In this document: positions 55,125 to 63,894 of the stretch, in pieces
Layout of the letters: each line of letters begins with the position of its first letter
Numbering within the stretch: position 1 is the first letter of the stretch
Assembly (NCBI GenBank): GCA_963753195.1
Contig: CAVWBH010000009.1
Location: 558,001 to 622,000 of the forward strand
Length of the DNA stretch: 64,000 nt
Origin: Palsa-504 sp963753195
GTDB taxonomy: Bacteria > Actinomycetota > Actinomycetes > Streptosporangiales > Streptosporangiaceae
Reading direction: 5' to 3'
Position numbers and translations under genes: made by a program
Notes under the pieces: generated by a model
Database searches by the model: none
The model's input: only the letters and a program-made list of their open reading frames with translations
What the model was told of the DNA's origin: nothing

Positions 55125-55276
55125 TCGTGTATAGCCGGTGACCTGCGGATTTGGCGCGAGCCTCAACGTTTCTCTAACCGGTTGGTTAGGATTTTGGTTA
55201 GGACCTCGGTGTGACTTCGGTCATATGGAGGCTCGTGGAGCGTGGTGCGGTACTGAGTTGTGCGAATGACCTCCGG

Positions 55277-56521
55277 TTACCAGGCGGCAAAGTTGACGTA
55301 CTGGCCGGCCGGGACCGCGGGCAGCGGAGTGAACCGGCCCGGGTCGGGGCCGCCGACGTCAAGCCAGCCAAACTGGATGCCCTGGACCAGGGCGTACCGT
55401 CCCTGCGACCCCAGCGACAGCACACCGAGGCTGTCCTGCAAGGTGATGAGGGGGACCTGGTCGTACTGCACCGTCTGGGTATAGAGCAGCCGGACCAGCC
55501 TGCCGGTGGCGGCCTGGAGCTCGGCGAGCTGCACGACGACGGTGTGGGTACTGGCCTGCGGAGTCAGATCATGCCATGTGACCACGATGACATCGCGCCC
55601 GTCGGGCGTGAGCAGCGCGCTCACGATGGAACCGGCGGCGACCACTCCGCTCGGGACGATCACCGGCCCCGCCACCAGGTTGTCGCCTGGCGCGGTGGTG
55701 TCGAGCAGCCGGATTCCCCGCGGCGCGGACATGAGGCCAGATTGGGTGGAGCGCAGCCAGGTGAACGCGATTACCCGGCTGCCGTCCGCCCAGGAGGGCG
55801 GCCCGGGAATATACACGCTGTTGGCCGGCGCGGTCCAGGTCCGGATGGCCCCGGTGGCCAGGTCGAGGACCTGAATGGCGCCGACGGCGTCCGCCGAGGA
55901 GTCGTTCTGCAGCGAGACCGCGAGCAGCTTGCCATCGGGCGACAGCGCGATGCCCTCCGTGGTCTGGTTGCGCATCGGAGCGGGTGCCAGCTCGGTCAGG
56001 TGGCCGGGCTTACCGGCAGCGGAGATAGCGAACCGGAACAGGCGGAGATCCAAGCCGGGTTTGGTTGGTTCCTGGCCTCCTTGGACTCCGATGATGAAGC
56101 TGCGGTCATCGGCGGCGGCGGTGACGAAGGTGCCGCCAGAGTCGGCCCACTCCACCGGGATGGCCGACGGCACAGGGACGCTACCGGTGACCTGCCCGCT
56201 GGCGGACGCGCGGACCACCGCCTGTATCCCGCGGCCGTCGGGGGCGGAACTGGTCGTGACGTAGAAGCGCGGCAGGCTGGCCGGGGCTGATCCGGAGACG
56301 GCGGGCTTGTGAGCGGCGGGCTTGTGGGCGGGGGTCAGGCCCGCGACAAACGCGCCCGCCGTGATGACGGCGATCACCGCGGCCGCGGCCGCGACCGGGA
56401 GCAGGCGCGGACGCCAACTGGGCCGTCGGGTAGGAACCTGGAGCGGCCTGAGCAGTTCGGGCTGGACCCGCTCGGCCGCCCTCTTCAGCTCCTCGCGGAG
56501 CAGGTTCTCGATGTCAGGCAT
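55277..56521 (-). CDS. Membrane-anchored beta-propeller protein (putative sigma factor partner)
   Basis: 414 residues. A cytoplasmic N-terminus (MPDIENLLREELKRAAERVQPELL), one membrane segment (LPVAAAAAVIAVITAGAFVAG), then an exported part with WD40/YVTN-like repeats such as EGIALSPDGKLLAVSLQNDSSA and ALLTPDGRDVIVVTWHDL. It begins 3 nt after the stop of a SigE-family sigma factor on the same strand, so it is probably its membrane partner. It has no classic ZAS anti-sigma motif. Confidence 0.82.
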   Translation of the reverse strand: MPDIENLLREELKRAAERVQPELLRPLQVPTRRPSWRPRLLPVAAAAAVIAVITAGAFVAGLTPAHKPAAHKPAVSGSAPASLPRFYVTTSSAPDGRGIQAVVRASASGQVTGSVPVPSAIPVEWADSGGTFVTAAADDRSFIIGVQGGQEPTKPGLDLRLFRFAISAAGKPGHLTELAPAPMRNQTTEGIALSPDGKLLAVSLQNDSSADAVGAIQVLDLATGAIRTWTAPANSVYIPGPPSWADGSRVIAFTWLRSTQSGLMSAPRGIRLLDTTAPGDNLVAGPVIVPSGVVAAGSIVSALLTPDGRDVIVVTWHDLTPQASTHTVVVQLAELQAATGRLVRLLYTQTVQYDQVPLITLQDSLGVLSLGSQGRYALVQGIQFGWLDVGGPDPGRFTPLPAVPAGQYVNFAAW

Positions 56522-56524
56522 GCC

Positions 56525-57101
56525 TCACGCCTCCTTCGAGGAACGGGACGAGAGGATCCGGGCCAGCGCATCGAGGCCGCGGGAGGCGGTCGAGCGGACG
56601 GCGCCTTGGCTGATGTGCAGCGCGGCCGCTGCGTCGGCCACGCTCATGTCCACGTAGTAGCGCAAGGCGAGTACCTCGCTGCCTGGCGGGCAGCCTGCGG
56701 AACGCCTCGATGAGCTCGCTGCGCTGCTCGAAACCGACGGCGGCGTCGGCGTCCTGATGACTGGACGCGGAGATCCGGGCCTCGTGCCTGCGGGCGACCG
56801 ACCGGCGGCGGAGCACAGACCGGCTGCCGTTCAGTACGGCCGACCGCGCGTAGTCCAGGGCGCTCGACTGCTTGCGCAGGGTCCGCCACCGGCGGTGCAG
56901 CTGCTCAAAGGCGTCCTGCACGACGTCTTCGGCGGTGGCCATGTCACCCACCATCAGCACGGCCAGCCGGACCAGTTCCAGGTGATGCGCCCGGAACAGC
57001 TCGGTCACGTACCGGCCTGGGTCATCCGCCGCGCCGTCATAGGCAGCCTGCTCAGGCCATGGCCCCGGGCTGCGGATGACATCCGCCGGATCAGCTTCCA
57101 T
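56525..57101 (-). pseudogene. SigE-family ECF sigma factor, frameshifted in region 4
   Basis: The first frame, from ATG 57101, encodes region 2 (YVTELFRAHHLELVRLAVLMVGDMATAEDVVQDAFEQLHRRW) and runs to LIEAFRRLPARQR. The expected region 4 (EVLALRYYVDMSVADAAAALHISQGAVRSTASRGLDALARIL) continues in another frame from about 56678 and ends at TGA 56525-56527. A two-base loss (CAGCGAGG for CAGCGCGAGG) or a one-base gain explains it. All parts are otherwise conserved, so the break is recent or a sequence error. Confidence 0.75.
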
Positions 57102-57364
57102 ATCTGGGAGACGTTCAGATCACGCCTCACGCTGCGATGCCAGGTCACGAATCGGCAACAGCCGGGCGCGTCAGGCTTCCGCAAGTGGTCGCAGAAGCCT
57201 GGCACTCCGAATTCGGCATTCGGCATTCGGCATTGCTCATTTTGCATTCGGGGAGCTCGTGATGCGCAGGTGCAAGCAAGACACTCGGCACCCCGCCACA
57301 CACCTGGACCATGATCCACTCCGGTCAACCGATATTGGCCTCATGGCCATCCTCGAGGTTCAAT

Positions 57365-57476
57365 TAGTTGCCCAGGAGCAATTGCCTAAGAGCAATTGCC
57401 CGGCAGCAATTGCCCAGCAGCAATTGCCCAGGCGCAATTGTCTTGGCGCAATTGTCTTGGCGCAATTGTCCAGACG
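57365..57476. repeat. 14-bp tandem repeat array with CAATTG cores
   Basis: CAATTG occurs at 57379, 57393, 57407, 57421, 57435, 57449 and 57463, exactly every 14 bp. A degenerate eighth copy is at 57365. Units are RGCAATTGYCYNNG-like. The array ends 8 bp before a TTGACA. Confidence 0.9.
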
Positions 57477-57483
57477 CAAAGGG

Positions 57484-57512
57484 TTGACATTTCACCCGCA
57501 GCATCCAACAAT
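57484..57512 (+). promoter_or_regulatory. Candidate promoter for the MFS transporter
   Basis: TTGACA (57484-57489), 17-nt spacer, AACAAT (57507-57512). It directly follows the 14-bp array and points to the gene at 57799. Confidence 0.5.
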
Positions 57513-57798
57513 GCTGTTAACACAGCTGTAACCCTGTGAATCTGGCCTCTACCAGGAGCCATGTGCCGGGATTCCGGTGACAGCCTGGCTGTCACCAGCC
57601 GCGGCAACGGCAACGACGCCGATACCGCTCGTCATGCTCGCCTCTGCCGAACGCGGCGCAGGTCCCCGCCTAATTACCAGCATCGCCGATAGCGCCCAGC
57701 GCTCTCGGCATCATCGGCAAACTCCACGCCGATAACGGGCGAAGCGCGGCCCTTTCCCGCTTTGCCCGCCACCCCCGGACACCTGATGGAGAACTGTA

Positions 57799-59211
57799 AT
57801 GTCACAAGATACTTCGGGAGCCGGAGGCGCCGCGGCCGGCACTTTGGTCATTCCCGGCGAGATGGCGGCCCGGGTCGACCGGCTGCCGATGAGCTTGATG
57901 GCCTGGGAGATCTGCCTGATCGTGCAGATCGGCTGGGCGACCTCAGCCTCGACCGACGGGATCGCCGCCCGGCTGTACCCGTTCATCTGGCTGCCCGCCA
58001 AGGCCGTCACGCACTCCCAGTACGACGTCCTGTACGCCTTCCAGGCCGGGATCAGCATCGTCATCGGCGGCTACGCCCTGGGCTGGCTGGCCGACAAGAT
58101 CGGCCGGCGCAAGGCCCTCATCCTGTCCTCGCTGCTGGCCGGGGTGTTCATCTGGCCGTTCGGGTACGTGACGAACTACCCGGCGCTGATCGTCCTGTCG
58201 ATCTTCGACACGCTCGGGTTCGCCGGGTACCTGGCCATCAACGTCGTGTACATGAGCGAGATCATGGGCCCGATATGGCGGCGCAAGGTCATGCTGCCCT
58301 GCCAGACCGTGTGCATCTTCCTGCTCTTTGTCGTGCTGACCGGCATCATCCCGCACTACATGTTCCCCGGCTCCTACAAGGCCTACCTGTGGCTGCTGGC
58401 CGGGCTGAACATCCTGGTCGGGATCTACCTGTTCTTCCGGATGCCCGAGTCGCCCCGCTGGCTGGAGGCCCGGGAACGCCGCGACCAGGCCCGCACGGTT
58501 ATGGAGCGCCTGGAGGCGCGGGTCAGCAAGGGCGGCCGCGTCGCGCTGCCCGAGCCCGACCTGCGGCCGTACGAGGTGGTGGCTGAGGAGAAGACCAGCT
58601 GGCTGGCACCGTTCGGCAGGAAGTATCTGATCGTCACCGTGTTCCTGCTGGTGGTTATGGTGCTCGGCTACGCCGGCATCGTGTACGGCGGCGCGAGCCA
58701 GATCACCTTGTGGCTCATCCTCAAGGGCGGCTACAGCGCCGGGTTCGTCTTCGCCATGACGGCCTGGGCCGGCGTGGTCGGCACCGTCATCTACCTGCTC
58801 AACGCGTTCATCGGGGACCGGCTGGAGCGCAAATGGACCCAGCTCATCGGCGCGGTCGCCTTCGCCGTCGGCTATCTCCTGATGTACAAGGAGGTGCACA
58901 GCAGCGTCGCCGTGTACATCGGCTACTCCCTGACGATTGTCGGCGTGACGCTGTGGCTGTGGAGCATGTACGTCTACATCCCGCAGAACTACCCGACCCG
59001 GATGCGGGCACTGGGCACCGGCTGGACCGACGGCATCGGCCACCTCGGCGCCTGGGGCGGCGTCCTGATCGCCGGAGCGCTCTTCAGCGTGACCGCGCCG
59101 AATAGCTTCTTCCTATTCGTCACGATCCCGTGCGCGCTGCTGCCCGGCATCCTGATCGCGATCTTCGGGAAGAACCAGCGCAACCGCGCACTCGAAGAAC
59201 TGTCTCAATAG
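57799..59211 (+). CDS. MFS transporter, metabolite:H+ symporter type
   Basis: 470 residues, 12 membrane helices. MFS signature between helices 2 and 3 is GWLADKIGRRKALI and the sugar-porter-like PESPRWLEARERRDQA follows helix 6. It likely imports an organic acid, aromatic acid or sugar. ATG 57799 has GGAG 7 nt upstream. A promoter and repeat array lie about 280 nt upstream, and a 15-bp hairpin follows. Expression may depend on a factor binding the array. Confidence 0.9.
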   Translation: MSQDTSGAGGAAAGTLVIPGEMAARVDRLPMSLMAWEICLIVQIGWATSASTDGIAARLYPFIWLPAKAVTHSQYDVLYAFQAGISIVIGGYALGWLADKIGRRKALILSSLLAGVFIWPFGYVTNYPALIVLSIFDTLGFAGYLAINVVYMSEIMGPIWRRKVMLPCQTVCIFLLFVVLTGIIPHYMFPGSYKAYLWLLAGLNILVGIYLFFRMPESPRWLEARERRDQARTVMERLEARVSKGGRVALPEPDLRPYEVVAEEKTSWLAPFGRKYLIVTVFLLVVMVLGYAGIVYGGASQITLWLILKGGYSAGFVFAMTAWAGVVGTVIYLLNAFIGDRLERKWTQLIGAVAFAVGYLLMYKEVHSSVAVYIGYSLTIVGVTLWLWSMYVYIPQNYPTRMRALGTGWTDGIGHLGAWGGVLIAGALFSVTAPNSFFLFVTIPCALLPGILIAIFGKNQRNRALEELSQ

Positions 59212-59306
59212 CCGCTGGGCCGTCGGCCGGGCTGTAGCCGCCGGCTCTTTCCCGAGGTGTCTCCGGCGGCAAAGCAGGGTGTCACCGGCGGCCCAGCCCT
59301 CACCAC

Positions 59307-59345
59307 AGCCGGCCTCCCGCCAGTCCTCTTGGCGGGAGGCCGGCT
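59307..59345 (+). terminator. Terminator after the MFS gene
   Basis: Perfect 15-bp stem, AGCCGGCCTCCCGCC (59307-59321) and its complement at 59331-59345, with loop AGTCCTCTT. No U-tract. Confidence 0.7.
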
Positions 59346-59387
59346 GGCGCGTAACCGGGGCCACGACCCAGGCAGGAGGGAGAGCCG

Positions 59388-60119
59388 ATGAGTGACAGCC
59401 AGGCCGTCACCATACCGGCCGCAGGACACACAGCAACGGCAGAAACCCGGCCCGCGCGCCTCCTCACGGCACTGGCGCAGAACCCGGAACCACTGTCAAC
59501 ACCCGACCTGGCCAGCCTCCTGGCCGATCCAGGCCAGCGCCGCAGACTCCTAGCCTCCTACGACCGCACTCTGCGCCGGCACGAGCAAGCCGGCCACGTA
59601 GAACAGGCAGGCCACGCGACCAACGGACCGGGCCGGCCCGCCATCATCTGGCGCATCACCACCGCAGGTCGCGACTGGCTCGACGAACACGACAAAGCAC
59701 CAGCCCTCGCCGCGGCCACCGCCGCAGAAGCACAACGCAGAACCGAACAGGCTCAGCGCACGGCCACCGAGCGGGACCGCGCACTAGACGAAGCCCGCGC
59801 CACCTTCGCCCTCCAGACTCCGCGGATCATCCGCAAACGCGCTGCTCACCGGCTAAGGGAACTCGGCTGCACCCTCGACCAGATCGGCGCGGTCTTCCAC
59901 GTCAGCAAGGAGAGGATCCGCCAGGACCTCCTCTGGGACCCGCCGGCCCGCCCGGCGGCACGCAAACCCCCGAGAAAGCTGTCACGCCAGGCAAGCGGCG
60001 ACGGTCTAGGCGGCGTTGCGGTCCAGGCTGTCGCGGGAGTGATCGTAGCGGCGGGTGGGGCGGGGATCATTGCGGCCGGCATAGTCGCGCAGGTCCCGCA
60101 CGGGGGCACCGGCGTCTAG
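59388..60119 (+). CDS. Predicted DNA-binding protein with C-terminal hydrophobic segment
   Basis: 243 residues. The N-terminal half resembles a winged helix (ARLLTALAQNPEPLSTPDLASLLADPGQRRRLLASYDRTLRRHEQAGHV). A coiled coil rich in Ala, Glu and Arg follows. Then a sigma-region-4-like HTH (HRLRELGCTLDQIGAVFHVSKERIRQDLLWDPP). The C-terminus has a Gly/Ala-rich hydrophobic stretch (AVAGVIVAAGGAGIIAAGIVA) that may be a membrane anchor. ATG 59388 follows GGAGGGAGAG. Not recognised as a named family. Confidence 0.6.
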   Translation: MSDSQAVTIPAAGHTATAETRPARLLTALAQNPEPLSTPDLASLLADPGQRRRLLASYDRTLRRHEQAGHVEQAGHATNGPGRPAIIWRITTAGRDWLDEHDKAPALAAATAAEAQRRTEQAQRTATERDRALDEARATFALQTPRIIRKRAAHRLRELGCTLDQIGAVFHVSKERIRQDLLWDPPARPAARKPPRKLSRQASGDGLGGVAVQAVAGVIVAAGGAGIIAAGIVAQVPHGGTGV

Positions 60120-60167
60120 GGCGAAGGTGATGGCCGCATTCACTACGCCGCTGTTCTTGTCCGCTGG

Positions 60168-61580
60168 TCAGGATTGGTCATCGGCCTTCTCCAGCGACTC
60201 CGACGCGTGCTCTGCCGCGTCCGGACGAGACGCCGGGCCTGTCTGGATGAACCCGGCCGCCGCAATGCTGAGCAGCGCTGGAACACCCGCCACGAGGAAT
60301 GCGGCGGCAAACCTTCCCGGGCCGTGGCCCGCGGCCACGATTGCTCCCGACACGGTGATCGCGGCGACCGCTCCGACTTGGCCCATCATCTGGAGCAGGC
60401 CGGTTGCGGTGGCGCGGCGGTCCTCAGGAACCGCATTAACGACCGAGGTCGTGAGGGCAGGCGAGATCATCCCGTTCCCGAAGCCGGCCAGGATGTTCCC
60501 GGCCACGACCAGGGCTAGTGAGGACAACCAGGCGCTCGCGGCAAAAACGGGGAGGCCGGAGGCCATGAGCGCCGCCCCGATCATCGCCGAGCGGCGTGGC
60601 GTAAGCCCGTGGATGCGAGACGGAACCTGCGCGCCCACACAGAAGGCAATGGTCCTCAGCACGAGGATCAGCGACGCGCTCGCCGCGGACAGGCCGAATT
60701 GAAGCTCGAGCAAGAGGGGGGTTAGGACAAAGCCGCTGAAATATACGAAGGTGCCGAACGCCTGGGCCACGATAGGGGCTGAGAAATTCCTGACGCGGAG
60801 CAAGTCGAGCGGCAGGACGGGTGAGGGGGCGTCTTTCTCTACCCGGAAGAAGATGACGCATCCAGCGACGCTGAGCACGGCAGCGGCTATAACCCACGGT
60901 CGTTCAGGTGCCTGCGGGAATAGCTCCAGGGCAGCCAGGCCCGCGGCCAGCGTTACTGCTAGTGCGGCGAGCCCGCGGATATCGAGTTGCGTCCGTCGCC
61001 GCGGCGTCCCGGCCGGGAGCACCAGCCAGGCGTATGCGCACGCGGCCACCATCAGGAAACCCTGGACTATGAAGATCGACCGCCAGCCGAACGCGTCGAT
61101 GAGCGGGCCGCCGACTATGAGTCCCACCACGGGCGATCCGGCGGCAGCAAGGGACCAGTAGCCCATGATTCGCATCCGCCGGTCGGCTGGATAGACAGCG
61201 GCCATCATGGCGAGCGACGCCGGAGTCGTTGCTGCGCCGGAGACCTGCCCTAGCGTGCGGAATACAATCAGGAGCGGAAGAGTGGGCGCTATTGCGGTCA
61301 GGAAAGCGGCCAGGCCCGCGCCAATCGACCCCGCCAGGAATACTCGCCGATGGCCGAAAATGTCGCTGGTACGGCCCAGTACGGGAAGGGCAATGGCGTA
61401 CGTCAGGAGCGGCGCGGTCAGGACCCAGGTCACGGCGTCCAGAGACGCTCTGAACTCATGCTCGAGCTGCGGCAGGGCCAAGCTGAAGACGGTGACAGGG
61501 AACGTCGTGGCGACCATGCCGCCCAGGGCGGCCGAGAGAACGTAAGAGGGCTTAGAGAAACGAGCAGAGATGGCGGTCAG
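60168..61580 (-). CDS. MFS efflux transporter (DHA family), probable CTG start
   Basis: 470 residues if translation starts at CTG 61580. The first in-frame ATG (61517) would cut the first membrane helix (SYVLSAALGGMVATTFPVTVFSLALP). CTG 61580 has GGGAGG 6 nt upstream and gives LTAISARFSKPSYVL, a normal MFS start. Family signs are GRTSDIFGHRRVFLAGSIG and PADRRMRIMGYWSLAAAGSPVVGLIVGGPLIDAFGWR (motif C type, an antiporter mark). Likely drug or metabolite export. Convergent to the HTH gene; no regulator is adjacent. Confidence 0.85.
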   Translation of the reverse strand: MTAISARFSKPSYVLSAALGGMVATTFPVTVFSLALPQLEHEFRASLDAVTWVLTAPLLTYAIALPVLGRTSDIFGHRRVFLAGSIGAGLAAFLTAIAPTLPLLIVFRTLGQVSGAATTPASLAMMAAVYPADRRMRIMGYWSLAAAGSPVVGLIVGGPLIDAFGWRSIFIVQGFLMVAACAYAWLVLPAGTPRRRTQLDIRGLAALAVTLAAGLAALELFPQAPERPWVIAAAVLSVAGCVIFFRVEKDAPSPVLPLDLLRVRNFSAPIVAQAFGTFVYFSGFVLTPLLLELQFGLSAASASLILVLRTIAFCVGAQVPSRIHGLTPRRSAMIGAALMASGLPVFAASAWLSSLALVVAGNILAGFGNGMISPALTTSVVNAVPEDRRATATGLLQMMGQVGAVAAITVSGAIVAAGHGPGRFAAAFLVAGVPALLSIAAAGFIQTGPASRPDAAEHASESLEKADDQS

Positions 61581-62291
61581 GGGAGGCCTCCCAGATCTGG
61601 TTTGCCTGGTGGGTGCTCCTGGACCACCGACGGCTCAGGCCTACCGGGCCAGCCCTCGGAGTACGCGGCGGCGGTTGACACACCCGGAAGATCCCGACCA
61701 GGCCAGGCGGGAGCCCGCCCGGCGGCGCCATCAGCAGGATCCACCACCTCAGCGGCGCGGCAGCGGCGAATACTAATCCGCAGACGAGAACGCCGCCCCT
61801 GCACCGGACCAACCTCTGTCCTTGAAACTTGGCTAACGTCATCGTTTGTCTTGCCATACCGTCTTGTCAAGAGGCATATCGTCTAGCTGGCTAGCTAACG
61901 GCCGCAGTGCCGCAACCAGGATCTCAGTGTCATCGCCGGCCTTCCGCGTGCTATCAGCTCGGGCTGCCGCGCACGGCTGGACTTGAGCCAGGTGAGCTTC
62001 ACGCGGTCACGAGAGCGGGGTTGGAGATCGATGCTCAGACGCCACTGCGTAGCGCATTGACCAGAGATCTCGCATCCGGATCCGGACCCGGGGAATTACC
62101 GGGATGAATAGCTTCCTATGCGAAATTACTATATATCGGCCGATCCTATCCCGCCGATCACCCATCCAGCCAGCCCGGAGATGATTGCTACAGACGGCAC
62201 GAGGCCGCTTTCGGGCCAACTTTGGCCTTGACGTATTCATTGCAGGCGTTTTACTTTACCCACATGTAATGTCGGCTGCGGGGGTTTAGCT
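61581..62291. other. 711-nt intergenic region
   Basis: No gene is convincing. The left part holds the efflux promoter region, including TTGACA on the minus strand (61865-61870). The right part becomes AT-rich before the secreted protein gene and holds TAGCTGGCTAGCTA near 61884. Confidence 0.5.
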
Positions 62292-62852
62292 GTGAAGCCA
62301 TTCTTGTCGCTATTTCGCAGGAACCGCCGCTCGTGGAGATGGTTCGCGGCGATCGCGGTGCTATCCCTGGCCGGCTCGGCCTTCTACGCGCCCGGGGCAG
62401 GCGCAGCAGCCAACAGTTCGTCTGGGACCGTCTCAAAAGGTACGAGCCCGAGCAGCAGCGCTGGCCCGAACCTGGAGCCGCACCCGCTAGCGGATCCGTC
62501 GACGTCGCCGCCACCCTCAGCGGAGATAGCGGTCTCATCGGTCACCGTGAGCGTGGCCAGGCATCACGGTACGCGGGACGCCGCACTGCCCGCTGACGTG
62601 ATCGATGACCGGGTGGACGACGCCCCGCTGACTATTGGCAAGTTCCAGGCCTGCGGCAAAGCCGGCGACGCCCAGTGGGTGGACTGCAGTCCCGCTTTCC
62701 CTGACGGGACCCCGGAGAAGTCATGGCCAGTTGTCTTCGCGCGCGGCACGAAAGTGACCCTTAGCGAGGTCCACCTGAAGGTCAAGGACCCGGCGCCCGA
62801 TCTCGGCGGCTCCATCATCACGGGAACGACGACTGTCGGAGGGGAACGCTGA
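62292..62852 (+). CDS. N-terminal part of a secreted transglutaminase-like protein
   Basis: 186 residues. The N-terminal signal or anchor segment (RSWRWFAAIAVLSLAGSAFYAPGAGAAA) is followed by a Ser/Pro/Thr-rich linker and the start of a beta-sandwich domain (LTIGKFQACGKAGDAQWVDCSPAFPDG). It stops at TGA 62850-62852. The natural continuation of the domain lies in the next frame, so this and the following entry may be one broken gene. GTG 62292 has a GGGGG-type ribosome site. Confidence 0.6.
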   Translation: MKPFLSLFRRNRRSWRWFAAIAVLSLAGSAFYAPGAGAAANSSSGTVSKGTSPSSSAGPNLEPHPLADPSTSPPPSAEIAVSSVTVSVARHHGTRDAALPADVIDDRVDDAPLTIGKFQACGKAGDAQWVDCSPAFPDGTPEKSWPVVFARGTKVTLSEVHLKVKDPAPDLGGSIITGTTTVGGER

Positions 62853-63892
62853 CCTTCACTTCGGGCGCCGTAACTCCCGCAGGCCGCGAATTCGTGATCA
62901 AGAACCTGACCTCGGACAATGCACTACCCAACGCAGTCAACCACTTCCGGATGACAATTAGCTGGACAGTCAAGCACTACACCACGACGTACAGCGCAGG
63001 CAGCAGCACAATACCGATTTATCTCACCCTTGCCGACCCGGGCTTTGCTCCCTATCTGAGCCTCGAGGCTCTCACGTCCGCGGCCGCTGCTGACCAGACA
63101 ACGGAATCCGGCGTCTTCAACACCATCTGGACGAACATGTTCTCCGCACAAGGACCCTCAGCACTGCACATCCACCCGCAGGATCTGGACCCGGCATCCG
63201 GCACAGTCACCCCAGATGCCGAGACTTTGCAGTACTGGACCCCCTGGGCTCTCGCGAACGACTACATCGCCCTCAATAGCCAGCAAACGTGCTCCCATCT
63301 GAGCACGCCACAGCTGCTGGAATACCTGATATCGCGCTGCGGCGACTGGGCGGAATTCATGGCGAATACCATGGCCGTTCAGGGCATCACGACGGTTCAC
63401 GCGGACGGCGTCCTGTCACGCCAGGTGCCGGGTACCTTCCCGAAATTCCCCGATGCTTCACTGTCCATTGAGACTACATTCGGGGGATTCCTTATGCTGA
63501 TTAAGAACTGGGCCTGGCCAGGGCCCGCTACTGGCCGGGACCCGAACTTTCCGTACCTAACCACCGACAGGGTCAGGCTGACCGGCATATTCGGCCGGCC
63601 TATCCCCGACACCGGAAGCCTGGGGAGCAACCCCGAGTTCAACGACGCACCCGGCGTGCCCGGTCAGAACGATCCGAACCCTCCCGGCTGGTTCGGATAC
63701 GGTGATCACGCTATCGACGTCTACAACAATATGGTCTACGACCCGTCGTACGGCCTCGGGCCATTCCCCACCATCGGCGACTGGGCGAAAAGCGCATTGG
63801 CTGGCTTCGCCTATATCACCTATACCGACAGCAGAGATGACGCGGGCACCGTGACCCGGACCTACACCATCCACGGCCACATGGGCCTCTAA
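62849..63892 (+). CDS. C-terminal part with a transglutaminase-like triad
   Basis: About 347 residues if read from CTG 62849; GTG 62894 is the first standard start. It continues the beta-sandwich (LTFTSGAVTPAGREFVIKNL) and then shows a papain-like transglutaminase pattern: Cys in ISRCGDWAEFMANTMAVQGI, His in GYGDHAIDVYNN and Asp in YDPSYG. No signal peptide, so it depends on the upstream half. CTG overlaps the upstream TGA (CTGA), and GGAGGGG sits 3-4 nt upstream. Either it is coupled or the gene is frameshifted near 62840-62849. Confidence 0.6.
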   Translation: MTFTSGAVTPAGREFVIKNLTSDNALPNAVNHFRMTISWTVKHYTTTYSAGSSTIPIYLTLADPGFAPYLSLEALTSAAAADQTTESGVFNTIWTNMFSAQGPSALHIHPQDLDPASGTVTPDAETLQYWTPWALANDYIALNSQQTCSHLSTPQLLEYLISRCGDWAEFMANTMAVQGITTVHADGVLSRQVPGTFPKFPDASLSIETTFGGFLMLIKNWAWPGPATGRDPNFPYLTTDRVRLTGIFGRPIPDTGSLGSNPEFNDAPGVPGQNDPNPPGWFGYGDHAIDVYNNMVYDPSYGLGPFPTIGDWAKSALAGFAYITYTDSRDDAGTVTRTYTIHGHMGL

Positions 63893-63894
63893 CG

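Larger units (their letters stand above)
57102..57798. other. 697-nt intergenic region with repeat arrays and a promoter
   Basis: No gene is supported. It holds a 7-bp tandem repeat at 57211-57252 (ATTCGGC), the 14-bp array at 57365-57476, a -35/-10-like promoter at 57484-57512, and about 280 nt of leader before the MFS gene. GC content is lower than in neighbours. Confidence 0.65.

Noticed and set aside
55140..55200. tRNA-adjacent attachment site or integrase remnant after tRNA-His
   Set aside because: No repeat of the tRNA 3' end was seen in the window and no integrase is nearby; only GGTTGGTTAGG-like short repeats occur.
57365..57476. CRISPR array
   Set aside because: The units are contiguous 14-bp repeats without unique spacers, and no cas gene is near.
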